64,000 nucleotides of DNA from Steroidobacteraceae bacterium (GTDB lineage: Bacteria > Pseudomonadota > Gammaproteobacteria > Steroidobacterales > Steroidobacteraceae). Below are positions 56,035-64,000 of this stretch, piece after piece; position 1 is the first letter of the stretch; the number at the start of each line of letters is the position of its first letter. Made by a program: the position numbers and the translations under genes. Where the stretch lies: positions 1 through 64,000 of the forward strand of contig JAHCAN010000016.1 of assembly GCA_019634915.1 (NCBI GenBank), given 5' to 3'. Below the pieces are notes generated by a model that searched no databases, was not told the origin of the DNA, and worked only from the letters and a program-made list of their open reading frames with translations.

Positions 56035-57054
56035 ATGCCGACACACCGCGTTCGCTTCGAGCCCCAGGGCCGCACGGTGTCGGTCCCTGCGGACGAAACC
56101 GTCCTCGATGCCGCGCTCGCCGCCGGCCTCAACCTGCCGCACAGCTGCAAGAGCGGTCACTGCGGCTCCTGCCGCGCGCGGCTGCTCGCGGGCAGCGTGC
56201 ACTACCCGGCGGGCCGGCCGCTCGGCCTGATGGCAGCGGAGGAGGCGGCCGGCTTCGCGCTGCTGTGCCGCGCGCGGGCCGCGGGCGATCTCGTCGTCGA
56301 AGCGCGCGTGATCCGCAGCGTCACCGACGTCGAGATCAAGACGCTGCCGTGCCGCATCGATGCGCGCGAGCCACTCGCGCCAGACGTGCTGCGGCTGATG
56401 CTGCGCCTGCCGGCGGTCGAGAACTTCCGCTTCCTGCCCGGCCAGTATCTCGACGTGCTGGCCGATGGCGGCCGGCGGCGCAGTTTCTCGATCGCCTCAC
56501 CGCCGCACGATGCCGCGCGTCTCGAACTGCACGTGCGGCACGTGCCGGGCGGCACCTTCACCGGCGGGCTGTTCGCGCAGCAGGCGGCCGGCGCACTGCT
56601 GCGCATCGAGGGGCCGATCGGCCAGTTCGTGTACACGGATGACGCCAGCCCGGCGATCTTCATCGCCGGCGGCACCGGCTTCGCGCCGGTGAAGTCGATG
56701 CTGCGCCATGCGCTCGAGCGCGGCACGGCGCGCGACCTCTGGCTGTACTGGGGCGCGCGCACGCCCATCGATCTTTATGAGGAGGCGCTGGTGCGCGAAT
56801 GGGTCGAGCGCCATCCGCGCCTGCGCTACACCGGCGTGCTGTCGGCGGCGGCGGATGCCGGCCACGCGAGCGGCCTCGTGCACGAGACCGTGCTCACGCG
56901 CCATGCCGACCTCGCGCCGTTCGACGTCTATGCGGCGGGCCCGCCGGCGATGATCGAGGCGATCCGCGCGACATTGCCGGCGCGCGGGCTCGTGCTCGAG
57001 CGGCTGCATTTCGATTCTTTCGATTACGCGCCGGACGTGACGCGTCAGGCGTAG
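56035..57054 (+). CDS. 2Fe-2S ferredoxin / FAD-NAD(P) reductase (CDP-6-deoxy-delta-3,4-glucoseen reductase-like)
   Basis: 339 residues from the ATG at 56035. Plant-type ferredoxin domain (1-90) with cysteines C38, C43, C46 and C78 (HSCKSGHCGSCRARLL, LLCRARA). The reductase domain has the FAD motif RRRSFSIASPP and NAD-binding GGTGFAPVKSMLRHAL, and a C-terminal FDVYAAGPPAMIEA. It transfers electrons from NAD(P)H through FAD to the 2Fe-2S cluster for an oxygenase or related partner, not identified nearby. It overlaps the convergent gene by 10 nt. Confidence 0.92.
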   Translation: MPTHRVRFEPQGRTVSVPADETVLDAALAAGLNLPHSCKSGHCGSCRARLLAGSVHYPAGRPLGLMAAEEAAGFALLCRARAAGDLVVEARVIRSVTDVEIKTLPCRIDAREPLAPDVLRLMLRLPAVENFRFLPGQYLDVLADGGRRRSFSIASPPHDAARLELHVRHVPGGTFTGGLFAQQAAGALLRIEGPIGQFVYTDDASPAIFIAGGTGFAPVKSMLRHALERGTARDLWLYWGARTPIDLYEEALVREWVERHPRLRYTGVLSAAADAGHASGLVHETVLTRHADLAPFDVYAAGPPAMIEAIRATLPARGLVLERLHFDSFDYAPDVTRQA

Positions 57055-57689
57055 CGGCGCGTCGTGGCGACGAGGCAGGGGGTCGAGCGGCAGGCCGCAT
57101 GCAGCTGGCGGCGGCGCAGCGCGACACTGGTCGAATACGACATCGCGACCGTGTCGGCCAGCAGCTGGTGCAGGCCGAGCGCCTGGCGGTGCAGGTATTC
57201 GGCGAGCGCGAGCGACATGCCGACGTGGCCCTGTATCCAGCCGTCGTCGGCGCCGTCGTGCACCGCTGTGAGCAGCGCCTGCGCGAGCGCGAGGTCGAGG
57301 CCGAGATGCTGCGCATCGGCCTGCAGCCATGCGGCCGCCGTATCGCGATGCCCGGCCGCATCGAGCAGGAAGGCGTATTCGCGATCGAGGACCCCGGGCA
57401 GGTGCGCGGCGAGCTCGCCGCTCACGCCCGGCTCGTCGGGACAGGCGACGGTCGGGAACAGCACCTCGAGCGGCGCCCAGGCCTGGATCGTGTCGCAGAC
57501 CCAGCGGCGCGCCGCCGCGCAGGGCGAGGAGTGGCCGAGCACCGCGGCCGCGCGACCGAGCGAGCGGTTGCGCAGCTTCGACGTCGTCGCTTCGAAAGTG
57601 CGTGCCCAGCCGCTGCGGGCATGGTCGGCGAGCCAGTCGTCGAACGCCTGTTCGGCGATTCCGTAGGCGTTGGCGGCTGCGACGTCCAT
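57045..57689 (-). CDS. Hypothetical helical protein
   Basis: 214 residues from the ATG at 57689, preceded by GGGAGGT. No signal peptide or membrane segment. The composition is helical and Ala-rich (MDVAAANAYGIAEQAFDDWL, RSLGRAAAVLGHSSPCAAAR, MSLALAEYLHRQALGLHQLL). Several His and Asp residues (YLHRQAL, GHRDTAA, HLGLDLA) could suggest a metal or haem site, but no motif is recognised. It is in its own small transcription unit upstream of the two-component gene pair's terminator. Confidence 0.6.
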   Translation of the reverse strand: MDVAAANAYGIAEQAFDDWLADHARSGWARTFEATTSKLRNRSLGRAAAVLGHSSPCAAARRWVCDTIQAWAPLEVLFPTVACPDEPGVSGELAAHLPGVLDREYAFLLDAAGHRDTAAAWLQADAQHLGLDLALAQALLTAVHDGADDGWIQGHVGMSLALAEYLHRQALGLHQLLADTVAMSYSTSVALRRRQLHAACRSTPCLVATTRRYA

Positions 57690-57755
57690 CCGTGGAGACC
57701 TCCCGTGACGAGGTCTCATATGACGCCGAAGGCCGGGGTTACGCGTTGACGCGCG

Positions 57756-58496
57756 TCACAGGCGGAAGCGCTCGCGCAGGTCGCCCGCCATGCGCCGGCT
57801 CACGGCCAGCCGCTCGGGCATGCCGCGCAGGCGTACGAAGTACTGCCCGTCGGGGTCGCGCTCGATGCGCTCGAGATGCAGGGCGCTGACGAGTGCGCTC
57901 CGGTGGATGCGCACGAAGTCGTCGGCGAATTCCTCCTCGAGCATCCGCAGCGACTCCTCGATCAGGTCGTCGCCGCCTTCGTGGCGCACCGTCGTGTATT
58001 TCTGGTCGGCGATGAAACAGCGCACTTCGGCCAATGGAATCAACCTGATACCGTCGCGCCGGCGCACCGGCACGTGGCTGCGGCGACGTGCCGGCGCCGT
58101 GGTCTCGGACTCGGCGCGCGCCAGCTGCGGGCGGGTCAGGCGCAGGCAGGCGCCGAGCGCGGCCTCGAGCTTGTCCTTGCGGATCGGCTTGAGCAGGTAG
58201 CCCGCGGCCTGCGCCTCGAAGGCGTTCAGCGCGTATTCGTCATAAGCCGTCGTGAATATGACAGCGGGCGGCTCGCTCATCGTCGCGATGCGCTGCGCGG
58301 CCTCGAGGCCGTCCATGTCGGGCATGCGCACGTCGAGCAGCACCACGTCGGGCGACAGATCCATCGTCAGTTCGAGCGCCTCGCGGCCGTTCGCGCCCTC
58401 GCCGACGAGCTGCACGCCGTCGATCTCGGCGAGCAGGCTCCCGAGGCGCGCGCGCGCCGGCGGCTCGTCGTCAACGATCAGCGTCTTCAGCTTCAT
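57756..58496 (-). CDS. AlgR/LytTR-family response regulator
   Basis: 246 residues. The receiver carries D55 in VVLLDVRMPDMDG with the DD pocket at 9-10, and KPIRKDKL. A LytTR DNA-binding domain (about 140-245) begins RRRDGIRLIPLAEVRCFIAD and includes FVRIHRSALVSALHLERIER. Regulators of this type control virulence, alginate or motility genes. Its start overlaps the kinase gene end by 26 nt in another frame, so the pair is co-translated. Confidence 0.92.
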   Translation of the reverse strand: MKLKTLIVDDEPPARARLGSLLAEIDGVQLVGEGANGREALELTMDLSPDVVLLDVRMPDMDGLEAAQRIATMSEPPAVIFTTAYDEYALNAFEAQAAGYLLKPIRKDKLEAALGACLRLTRPQLARAESETTAPARRRSHVPVRRRDGIRLIPLAEVRCFIADQKYTTVRHEGGDDLIEESLRMLEEEFADDFVRIHRSALVSALHLERIERDPDGQYFVRLRGMPERLAVSRRMAGDLRERFRL

Positions 58497-59562
58497 GCGG
58501 GAATCTCAGCGTCACGATGTACTCGTCGTCGAAGCGGCCCGCCTTCACCGCCGCGCGCGCACCATACATCAGCGCGAGCCGCTCGCGGATGTTCGCGAGC
58601 GCGAGCCGGTTGCCGTCGCGCGGCACGGGACCCTCGGGTGCGGGGTTCCTGACCACGATCGTGACCAGGCCGTTCGCGTATTCGCCGGTGACGGTCACCG
58701 TGCCGCCGCCGCTGCGCGGCTCGATGCCGTGGTAGATCGCGTTCTCGAGCAGCGGCTGGATCATCAGGCTCGGCACGCGGGCGCGCGGCGGCACGCCCTG
58801 CACGCGCCACTCGACGCGCAGCCGCTCGCCGAGGCGCAGCAGCTCGATGCGCTCGTAGGTGCGCGCGATGTCGATTTCCTCGGCGAGCGTGATCTGCCCG
58901 CGCTGCTCGGCGAGGCTCGCGCGGAAGAGATCGGCGAGATCCTGCACCGCCTGCTCGGCGCGCGCCGGGTTCGAGCGCGTCAGCGCCGCGATCGTGTTCA
59001 TGCTGTTGAACAGGAAGTGCGGGCGGATGCGCGCCTGCAGCGCGTGCACGCGCGCGCGCGACTGCATCTCGATGTTGCGCCGCCATTCGTGCATCACGTA
59101 GAAGTAGCGCAGTGCGAGCGCGGTGACGATGAATGCGATCGCGACGTTGCGCGCGATGAACGCGAAGTGCTCGCGCGGGAACAGCGAGCCGAGCTCGCCG
59201 CCGGTCCACGCCGCGCTGGTGCCGAGCCGGTAGGCCGCCTCGGAGACGAGCGCGACGATCGCGCAGACGATACCGAGCACCGCGGCCGCGCCGGCCGCCA
59301 CCGACAGCGCCTCGAGCCGCCGCCGCGCGAGGCACAGTGCACCCTGGCCGGCGAGGCCGATCCAGATCAGAAAGAACGACGTGCGCGCGAGATCGGTCCA
59401 GAACGCGACCGCCGAGGCGTCGCGCCCGAGCGTGACGACGAGCGCGGTCAGCTCGACGATCAGCACGACGCCGAGCACGGTACGCCCGGCGCAGAAATCC
59501 GGCAGGTAATGCGACGGCGGCCGCGCCTCGGCGGAGCTGCCGGCGATGCCGCGCCCGCTCAT
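58471..59562 (-). CDS. AlgZ/FimS-type membrane histidine kinase
   Basis: 363 residues with four predicted membrane helices in the N-terminal 155 residues, no large periplasmic domain. The His_kinase domain motif is ARIRPHFLFNSMNTIAALTR with H182. The ATP-binding part reads LMIQPLLENAIYHGIEPRSG. AlgZ-type kinases lack the usual cytoplasmic DHp; they partner with LytTR regulators such as the adjacent one. The upstream dehydrogenase gene ends 13 nt before its start. Confidence 0.92.
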   Translation of the reverse strand: MSGRGIAGSSAEARPPSHYLPDFCAGRTVLGVVLIVELTALVVTLGRDASAVAFWTDLARTSFFLIWIGLAGQGALCLARRRLEALSVAAGAAAVLGIVCAIVALVSEAAYRLGTSAAWTGGELGSLFPREHFAFIARNVAIAFIVTALALRYFYVMHEWRRNIEMQSRARVHALQARIRPHFLFNSMNTIAALTRSNPARAEQAVQDLADLFRASLAEQRGQITLAEEIDIARTYERIELLRLGERLRVEWRVQGVPPRARVPSLMIQPLLENAIYHGIEPRSGGGTVTVTGEYANGLVTIVVRNPAPEGPVPRDGNRLALANIRERLALMYGARAAVKAGRFDDEYIVTLRFPHEAEDADR

Positions 59563-59575
59563 GCGTCGCGCGCGC

Positions 59576-60460
59576 TCATGCGCCGGGCCGCGCGGCCTCG
59601 TCGAAGAGCGCGGCCTTCAGCCGGTAGTCCGCCGAGATGTCCTCGTCGCCGTAGCCCTCGGCGATCAGCTGGGCGTATTCGGCGAGCATGCTCTCGACGA
59701 CCGGCAGCGTGACGCCGTGCTCGGCGGCCATCGCACGGCAGATGCCGAGGTCCTTTGCGTGCAGGCGCACGCGAAAGCCGGCCGGGAAACTGCCGCGGAT
59801 CATGTTCGGCGCGCGGTTGACGAAGTACCAGCTCGAGCCCGCGCCCTTGCCGAGCGTGTCGACCAGCGCCTCGAGCGGCAGCCCCTGAGCGCGTGCGAAC
59901 GCCATCGCCTCGGCGACCGCGCGGATGATGCCGGCGCACATGATCTGGTTGGTGGCCTTCGCCGCCTGGCCCGCGCCGCTCGGCCCGAAATGCGTGACCG
60001 TGCGGCCCATCGCGCGCAGCAGCGGCTCGGCGCGCGCGAACGCCGCCGCGTCGCCGCCGCACATCACCGCGAGCGTGCCGGCGCGCGCGCCCTCGACGCC
60101 GCCGCTGACAGGGCAGTCGAGGAACGCGACACCGCGCGGCGCGAGCAGCGCCGCGGCCTCGCGCGCCGTGCCGGCGCCGACCGTCGAGCAGTCGATCACG
60201 AGCGCGCCATCGCGCAATGCCGGCGCGAGCTGCGCGGCGACGGCGAGTACGTCCTCATCGGCAGATACGCAGATCACGACGGCATCGACCGCGGCGGCGA
60301 GCGCCGCGGGTGTCGCCGCGGCGGTCACGCCGGTGTCCTTGGCGAAGGCCCCGGCGGTCGCGGTAGTGCGGTTCCAGACCGCGGTGAGCAGGCCGGCCGC
60401 GTGAAGATTGCGCGCCATGTGCCAGCCCATGGCACCGAGACCGATGAATCCTGTACGCAT
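59576..60460 (-). CDS. Beta-hydroxyacid dehydrogenase (3-hydroxyisobutyrate / tartronate semialdehyde reductase family)
   Basis: 294 residues. NAD-binding motif GFIGLGAMGWHMARNLHAAG, substrate loop DCPVSGGVEGARAGTLAVMC and catalytic Lys in GAGQAAKATNQIMCAG are characteristic. Substrate could be 3-hydroxyisobutyrate, glyoxylate-type or a similar acid. It is followed closely by the AlgZ-type kinase; no metabolic partner is nearby. A minus-strand TAGAGT (60515-60510) about 50 nt upstream with GGAG near the start suggests a separate promoter. Confidence 0.9.
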   Translation of the reverse strand: MRTGFIGLGAMGWHMARNLHAAGLLTAVWNRTTATAGAFAKDTGVTAAATPAALAAAVDAVVICVSADEDVLAVAAQLAPALRDGALVIDCSTVGAGTAREAAALLAPRGVAFLDCPVSGGVEGARAGTLAVMCGGDAAAFARAEPLLRAMGRTVTHFGPSGAGQAAKATNQIMCAGIIRAVAEAMAFARAQGLPLEALVDTLGKGAGSSWYFVNRAPNMIRGSFPAGFRVRLHAKDLGICRAMAAEHGVTLPVVESMLAEYAQLIAEGYGDEDISADYRLKAALFDEAARPGA

Positions 60461-60534
60461 GTTGTGGACGCTCCGCCCCCGACGCGGCGCGAAGTCGCCG
60501 CAGGCCGAACTCTAGCAGCCCGCGGGCACGGGGA

Positions 60535-60993
60535 TCAGCGGCTGGCGGTCGAAGGCCCGCAGGCCGCGTCCATCGCTGCGCGGTTGGCGATGCGCACCTG
60601 GTCGGCTTCGGCATCGCTGAGGTATTCGCGCTCGCCGTTCTCGAGCGTGCGGAAAATGCGCCGGGCCTTCAGCGACTTGTCGTAGCGCGCCTTCGCATCC
60701 GTGCAGTCGGCCGCGCGCTTGGCGGCGAGATCCTGGGCCACGGCACGCGCGGCTTCGCGCGAGGCCTGCTCGTCGACCGCTGCGGTCGCATCGGGCGTGC
60801 TCGCGACCCGGCGCGGGGCCTCGTCGGCCGGGGTCGGCGGGCGCGGGCTCGTCATGCGCACCAGCTCGGCGCCCTCGCGCGGGCGGTCGCTGTAATGCAC
60901 CTCGCCGCCCGCGTCGACCCAGCGGTACACGTCCGCCCGTGCCGCGAGCGGCAGCAGGACGAAAACGGCGGTCAGGAGAAGGAGCGGGCGCAT
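60535..60993 (-). CDS. DUF4124 domain exported protein
   Basis: 152 residues from the ATG at 60993 (TGGAGG 9-10 nt before it). Signal peptide MRPLLLLTAVFVLLPLAARA, then the DUF4124 signature ADVYRWVDAGGEVHYSDRPR. A Pro-rich linker (about 50-80) leads to a charged helix and a terminal region ending AACGPSTASR. DUF4124 proteins are common in the envelopes of this group, without known function. It lies downstream of no obvious partner. Confidence 0.85.
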   Translation of the reverse strand: MRPLLLLTAVFVLLPLAARADVYRWVDAGGEVHYSDRPREGAELVRMTSPRPPTPADEAPRRVASTPDATAAVDEQASREAARAVAQDLAAKRAADCTDAKARYDKSLKARRIFRTLENGEREYLSDAEADQVRIANRAAMDAACGPSTASR

Positions 60994-61115
60994 CGGCAGG
61001 CCTCCATGGGCGCAGTATGGCGGTTCCCGGGGGACCGACATTTGAACTGCGTCACAGACTGCCAGAGCTTACCGCTCCTGCGCGAGCCCCGCACCCGCTC
61101 CCGGCCCCGGCCTCC

Positions 61116-62432
61116 TCAGCCCTCGTAGGCCCGCTCGCCGTGGAAGGTCGTGTCGAGCCCTTCGCGCTCCTGCTCCTCGCTGACCCGCAGGCCCACGGTC
61201 AGGTCCGCGATCTTGTAGGCGATGAAGGCGACGAGCGCCGACCAGCCGATCGTGATCAGCACGCCGAGCGTCTGCACCCAGACCTGGTGGCCCATCCGGT
61301 AGTCGTCGACGCCGGTGCCGCCGAGCGCCGGCGAGACCAGCACGCCGGTCAGGATCGCCCCGACGATACCGCCTACCGCGTGCACGCCGAACACGTCGAG
61401 CGAGTCGTCGTAGCCGAGCTTCACTTTCAGTTTCGCGACCGCCCACAGGCAGGCGAGCCCGGCGAGCGCGCCGAGGAAGATCGAGCCGCCGACGCCGAGC
61501 GAGCCGCATGACGGCGTGATCGCGACGAGTCCGGCGACCGCGCCCGAGGCCGCGCCGAGCATCGTCGGCTTGCCGCGGTGGATCCACTCGCCGAGCGTCC
61601 ATGCGACCACCGCGGCGGCGGTGGCGAGGAAAGTGTTGATGAACACGAGACCGGTGAACGCGTTCGCCTCGAGGTTCGAACCGACGTTGAAGCCGAACCA
61701 GCCGATCCACAGCAGTGCCGCGCCGATCATCACGAACGGCACGCTGTGCGGCGCCATCGCGACGCTGCCGTAGCCGAGGCGCCGGCCGATCACCAGCGAG
61801 CCGACGAGTCCGGCGATGCCCGCGTTGATGTGCACGACCGTGCCGCCGGCGAAATCGAGCGCGCCGCGCTGGAACATGAAGCCCTCGCCGTACCACACCA
61901 TGCGCGCGATCGGCAGGTAGCCGAACGTGAACCAGACCACCATGAAGGTCAGCACCGCCGCGAACTTCGCGCGCTCGGCGAACGAACCGACGATCAGACA
62001 GCAGGTGATCGCCGCGAACGTGGCCTGGAACGAGACGAACACGAACTCGGGGATCACGACGCCGTCGGTGAAGGTCGCCGCGGTCGAGTCAGGGGTGATG
62101 CCGTGCAGCAGCACGCGCTCGAAGCCGCCGATCCACTGCCCCGTGCCGGTGAAGGCCAGGCTGTAGCCGTACACCACCCACAGCAGCACGATCAGCGAGA
62201 AGCCGACGAAGACCTGCATCTGCACCGACAGCGCGTTCTTCGCGCGCACCATGCCGCTGTAGAAGAGTGCGAGCCCCGGCACGATCATTACGAGCACGAG
62301 CATCGTGCAGAGCATCATCCACGCCGTGTCGGCCTTGTCGGGCACCGGCGGCGGCGGGGCCTGACCGAGCGCGACCAGTGGCGCGGCCGCGAGCAGCAGG
62401 GCGGCGGTGACAGAGGTTCGAGATATGCGCAT
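61116..62432 (-). CDS. amtB: Ammonium transporter AmtB
   Basis: 438 residues, 11 predicted membrane helices after a signal peptide (MRISRTSVTAALLLAAAPLV). The twin-His pore residues are in GGTVVHINAGIAGLVG and FGVHAVGGIVGAILTG. FVSFQATFAAITCCLI holds the aromatic gate. It conducts NH4+/NH3 and is inhibited by GlnK, whose gene is 31 nt upstream. Both lie behind the sigma-54-type promoter at 62888. Confidence 0.96.
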   Translation of the reverse strand: MRISRTSVTAALLLAAAPLVALGQAPPPPVPDKADTAWMMLCTMLVLVMIVPGLALFYSGMVRAKNALSVQMQVFVGFSLIVLLWVVYGYSLAFTGTGQWIGGFERVLLHGITPDSTAATFTDGVVIPEFVFVSFQATFAAITCCLIVGSFAERAKFAAVLTFMVVWFTFGYLPIARMVWYGEGFMFQRGALDFAGGTVVHINAGIAGLVGSLVIGRRLGYGSVAMAPHSVPFVMIGAALLWIGWFGFNVGSNLEANAFTGLVFINTFLATAAAVVAWTLGEWIHRGKPTMLGAASGAVAGLVAITPSCGSLGVGGSIFLGALAGLACLWAVAKLKVKLGYDDSLDVFGVHAVGGIVGAILTGVLVSPALGGTGVDDYRMGHQVWVQTLGVLITIGWSALVAFIAYKIADLTVGLRVSEEQEREGLDTTFHGERAYEG

Positions 62433-62463
62433 GCGACGACTCCCGTTGGCGTTTCGGCTGATG

Positions 62464-62802
62464 TCAGGTGGCGGCCGCTCCGGTCTCGCCGGTGCGAATG
62501 CGCACCGCCTCGTCGAGCGGCGCGACGAAAATCTTGCCGTCGCCGACCTTGCCGGTGCGGGCGACGTTGGCGATGGCCTCGATGACCGGCTCTACGACGC
62601 TTTCCTCGACCGCGATCTCGACGCGTGTCTTCGGCACGAAATCGATGCGGTACTCGGCGCTGCGGTAATGCTCGAGGTGGCCGTGCTGGCGGCCGTAACC
62701 CAGCACCTCGGTGACGGTCAGGCCCTGCACGCCGAGCCGCGCCACTGCGAGCTGCAGGTCGTCGAGCTTGTGCGGACGTATGATGGCCGTGATCATCTTC
62801 AT
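62464..62802 (-). CDS. glnK: Nitrogen regulatory protein P-II (GlnK/GlnB)
   Basis: 112 residues, the standard P-II length, from the ATG at 62802 with GGAAA upstream. KMITAIIRPHKLDDLQLAV is the usual start. The T-loop GRQHGHLEHYRSAEY keeps Tyr46 and the uridylylated Tyr51. VGDGKIFVAPLDEAVRIRTG binds ATP/2-oxoglutarate. It senses nitrogen status and blocks AmtB. The open frame reaches 62904 without a start signal. Named glnK for its coupling to amtB. Confidence 0.96.
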   Translation of the reverse strand: MKMITAIIRPHKLDDLQLAVARLGVQGLTVTEVLGYGRQHGHLEHYRSAEYRIDFVPKTRVEIAVEESVVEPVIEAIANVARTGKVGDGKIFVAPLDEAVRIRTGETGAAAT

Positions 62803-62887
62803 CGTGTTTCCGGTCAATCCGGCGACGAATGCGCGCTGACCCCGACGGCCGCCACGCGTATCCTTGCCGTATCTGCGCCAACCGGAC

Positions 62888-62971
62888 TGCAGCTTTCGTG
62901 CCACCCGCTAAGGCCACGAAAATGCGCCGCTTGCGCGCACCGCGCCGCCGCCGCTGCACCGATTTGGAGCC
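62888..62971 (-). promoter_or_regulatory. Sigma-54 promoter with two NtrC-like sites for glnK-amtB
   Basis: On the minus strand, TGGCACGAAAGCTGCA at 62903-62888 has GG and GC 10 nt apart, the -24/-12 spacing of sigma-54 promoters. Transcription would start near 62877, 75 nt before glnK. Upstream lie 62923-62939 (TGCGCC, 5 nt, CGCGCA) and 62955-62971 (TGCACC, 5 nt, GGAGCC), matching the NtrC palindrome at 9 and 10 of 12 positions, with centres 32 bp apart. Confidence 0.68.
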
Positions 62972-63005
62972 GGCGACTTCGCCTCTGCGTCAATTGAGGG
63001 CAAAC

Positions 63006-63266
63006 ATGGAACGCATACCGATCGACGAACTCGCCAAACGCCTGCTCGAATCGCTCCCCGCCGGGGTGCGCACGCTGCAGCGTGATCTAGAAACCAACTT
63101 CCGCGCCGTGCTGCGCGCCAACCTCGCGCGCCTCGACCTCGTCACGCGCGACGAGTTCGACGCCCAGGCGCGCGTGCTCGAACGCACGCGCGCGAAGCTC
63201 GAGGCGCTCGAAGCACAGGTGGCGGCGCTCGAAAGCGCGCGCGGCAGCGGTGATACCGCCGGCTGA
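63006..63266 (+). CDS. ubiK: UbiK, ubiquinone biosynthesis accessory factor
   Basis: 86 residues. MERIPIDELAKRLLESLPAG then a long coiled coil (RTLQRDLETNFRAVLRANLA, ARVLERTRAKLEALEAQVAA) is the BMFP/YqiC-UbiK form. UbiK acts with UbiJ, encoded at 38762, in the aerobic ubiquinone complex. It overlaps the probable comM GTG by 17 nt and is divergent from glnK. Confidence 0.9.
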   Translation: MERIPIDELAKRLLESLPAGVRTLQRDLETNFRAVLRANLARLDLVTRDEFDAQARVLERTRAKLEALEAQVAALESARGSGDTAG

Positions 63267-64000
63267 CACGCCGCAGGTCGCGCGCGTCGTGAGCCGCGCG
63301 CAGGTGGGGCTCGCCGCGCCGCTCGTCGAAGTCGAAGTGCATCTCGGGCCGGGGCTGCCCAACTTCGCGATCGTCGGCCTGCCCGCCGCCGCCGTGCGCG
63401 AAAGCCGCGAGCGCGTGCGCGCCGCACTCGTCTGCTGCGGCTACGAGCTGCCGGCCGGCCGCATCACCGTCAATCTCGCGCCGGCCGACCTGCCGAAGGA
63501 AGGCGGGCGCTACGACCTGCCGATCGCGGTGGGAATCCTGATTGCCTCGCACCAGCTGCGCGCGGCCCGGCCGATCGGCGGGTACGAGCTGTACGGCGAG
63601 CTGGGCCTCGGCGGCGAGCTGCGCCCGGTGCAGGGGCTGCTGCCCGCCGCCGCGCACGCCGCGGCGGCGGGGCACGAACTCGTCGTGCCGGCCGCCAATG
63701 CCTGGGAAGCGGCGATGGCGGCACCGCGCGTCGCGGGCGCCGCACACCTGCGCGAGGTCTGCGCGCGGCTCGCCGCCGGTTCGGTGGGCGATCCTGCAGG
63801 CGATCCGGACGCCGGTCCGACGACGGAGCCGGTGGCCGGCGAACAGGCCGGCGCGCGTCGCGAGGCGCATGCGCGCCCACCGCATCCCTGCGCCGCCGCC
63901 CGCGAACTGCCGGACCTGTGCGAAGTGCGCGGCCAGCGCGCCGCGAAGCGCGCGCTGACGATCGCGGCGGCCGGGTCCCACAGCGTATTGCTCGTCGGCC
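63250..64000 (+). CDS. comM: ComM/YifB Mg-chelatase-like ATPase, truncated by the window edge
   Basis: About 250 residues visible. The frame begins at a GTG (63250), with a second GTG at 63289 giving a start closer to the family's SRAxxG. ComM-specific segments are VEVEVHLGPGLPNFAIVGLP, ITVNLAPADLPKEGGRYDLP and LYGELGLGGELRPVQGLLPA. Near the right edge the LPDLCEVRGQRAAKRALTIA and SVLLVG segments approach the Walker A loop. ComM promotes branch migration during natural transformation. A variable acidic insert lies around residues 175-205. Confidence 0.93.
   Translation, partial: MIPPADTPQVARVVSRAQVGLAAPLVEVEVHLGPGLPNFAIVGLPAAAVRESRERVRAALVCCGYELPAGRITVNLAPADLPKEGGRYDLPIAVGILIASHQLRAARPIGGYELYGELGLGGELRPVQGLLPAAAHAAAAGHELVVPAANAWEAAMAAPRVAGAAHLREVCARLAAGSVGDPAGDPDAGPTTEPVAGEQAGARREAHARPPHPCAAARELPDLCEVRGQRAAKRALTIAAAGSHSVLLVG

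Noticed and set aside
62894..62921. TTTCGTG...CACGAAA inverted repeat as a terminator
   Set aside because: The arms are 7 bp with a 14-nt loop and no T run; part of it belongs to the sigma-54 promoter of glnK.

Overview
The window is dense, high-GC (roughly two thirds G+C) chromosomal DNA from a gammaproteobacterium. The closest match by gene order is the Xanthomonadales / Nevskiales / Steroidobacterales neighbourhood. Supporting blocks are dapF-DUF484-xerC-hslV-hslU, a DUF971 gene next to ubiE-ubiJ-ubiB, glnK-amtB next to ubiK-comM, an AlgZ/AlgR-type pair and a HiPIP gene. The lineage is inferred from synteny only. I saw no tRNA, rRNA, CRISPR array or intact insertion sequence.

Layout. 1-2994: the end of ahpC, ahpD, a NUDIX hydrolase, a 2-hydroxyacid dehydrogenase and a DUF1761 membrane protein. 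2969-9166 (minus): a TetR-controlled tripartite RND efflux operon with a perfect 19-bp palindrome at its promoter. 9259-14409 (plus): a probable Fur-controlled operon feoA-feoB-small Cys protein-dmeF-amidohydrolase, the last gene carrying a frameshift. 14414-16185: a second Fur-like box, a Tat-exported HiPIP, a BtuF/FepB-like binding protein and an SRPBCC protein. 16202-22922: a helix-turn-helix/transmembrane/TPR protein divergent from six tightly packed genes for lipoproteins, an exported duplicated-domain protein and a membrane protein; three 10-bp-phased direct repeats lie in the shared intergenic region. 22948-27514 (minus): YajQ, a TlpA-like lipoprotein, a HerA/DUF853 ATPase and a small conserved protein.

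27562-35431 (plus): a complete trp operon (trpL leader with three Trp codons and an attenuator, then trpE-G-D-C-F-B-A) coupled to a Bcr/CflA-type exporter gene. 35480-37124: a hotdog-type protein and two degraded, inverted ORF6N gene copies. 37125-40636 (minus): ubiB, ubiJ, ubiE, DUF971. 40755-45461 (plus): a GltD-like flavoprotein with a two-subunit 2-oxoacid:ferredoxin oxidoreductase. 45519-46735: ribosomal protein bTHX and a KAS III enzyme. 47061-50508: BON-domain and DUF1328 envelope proteins, a NarX-type kinase and two response regulators. 50509-56018 (minus): esterase, hslU, hslV, xerC, DUF484, dapF, CoA-binding protein. 56035-60993: a ferredoxin reductase-like protein, an unknown protein, an AlgR/AlgZ-type pair, a beta-hydroxyacid dehydrogenase and a DUF4124 protein. 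61116-64000: amtB and glnK behind a sigma-54/NtrC-type promoter, ubiK and the start of comM.

Genes are packed with ATGA, GTGA, TTGA or TGATG overlaps, so most polycistrons look translationally coupled. Seven operon-leading starts lie 6-8 nt after a -10-like hexamer, which predicts leaderless mRNAs. Two of these are divergent and share a 16-bp intergenic gap. Two strong intrinsic terminators on the plus strand have no plus-strand gene in front of them and mark candidate small RNAs.
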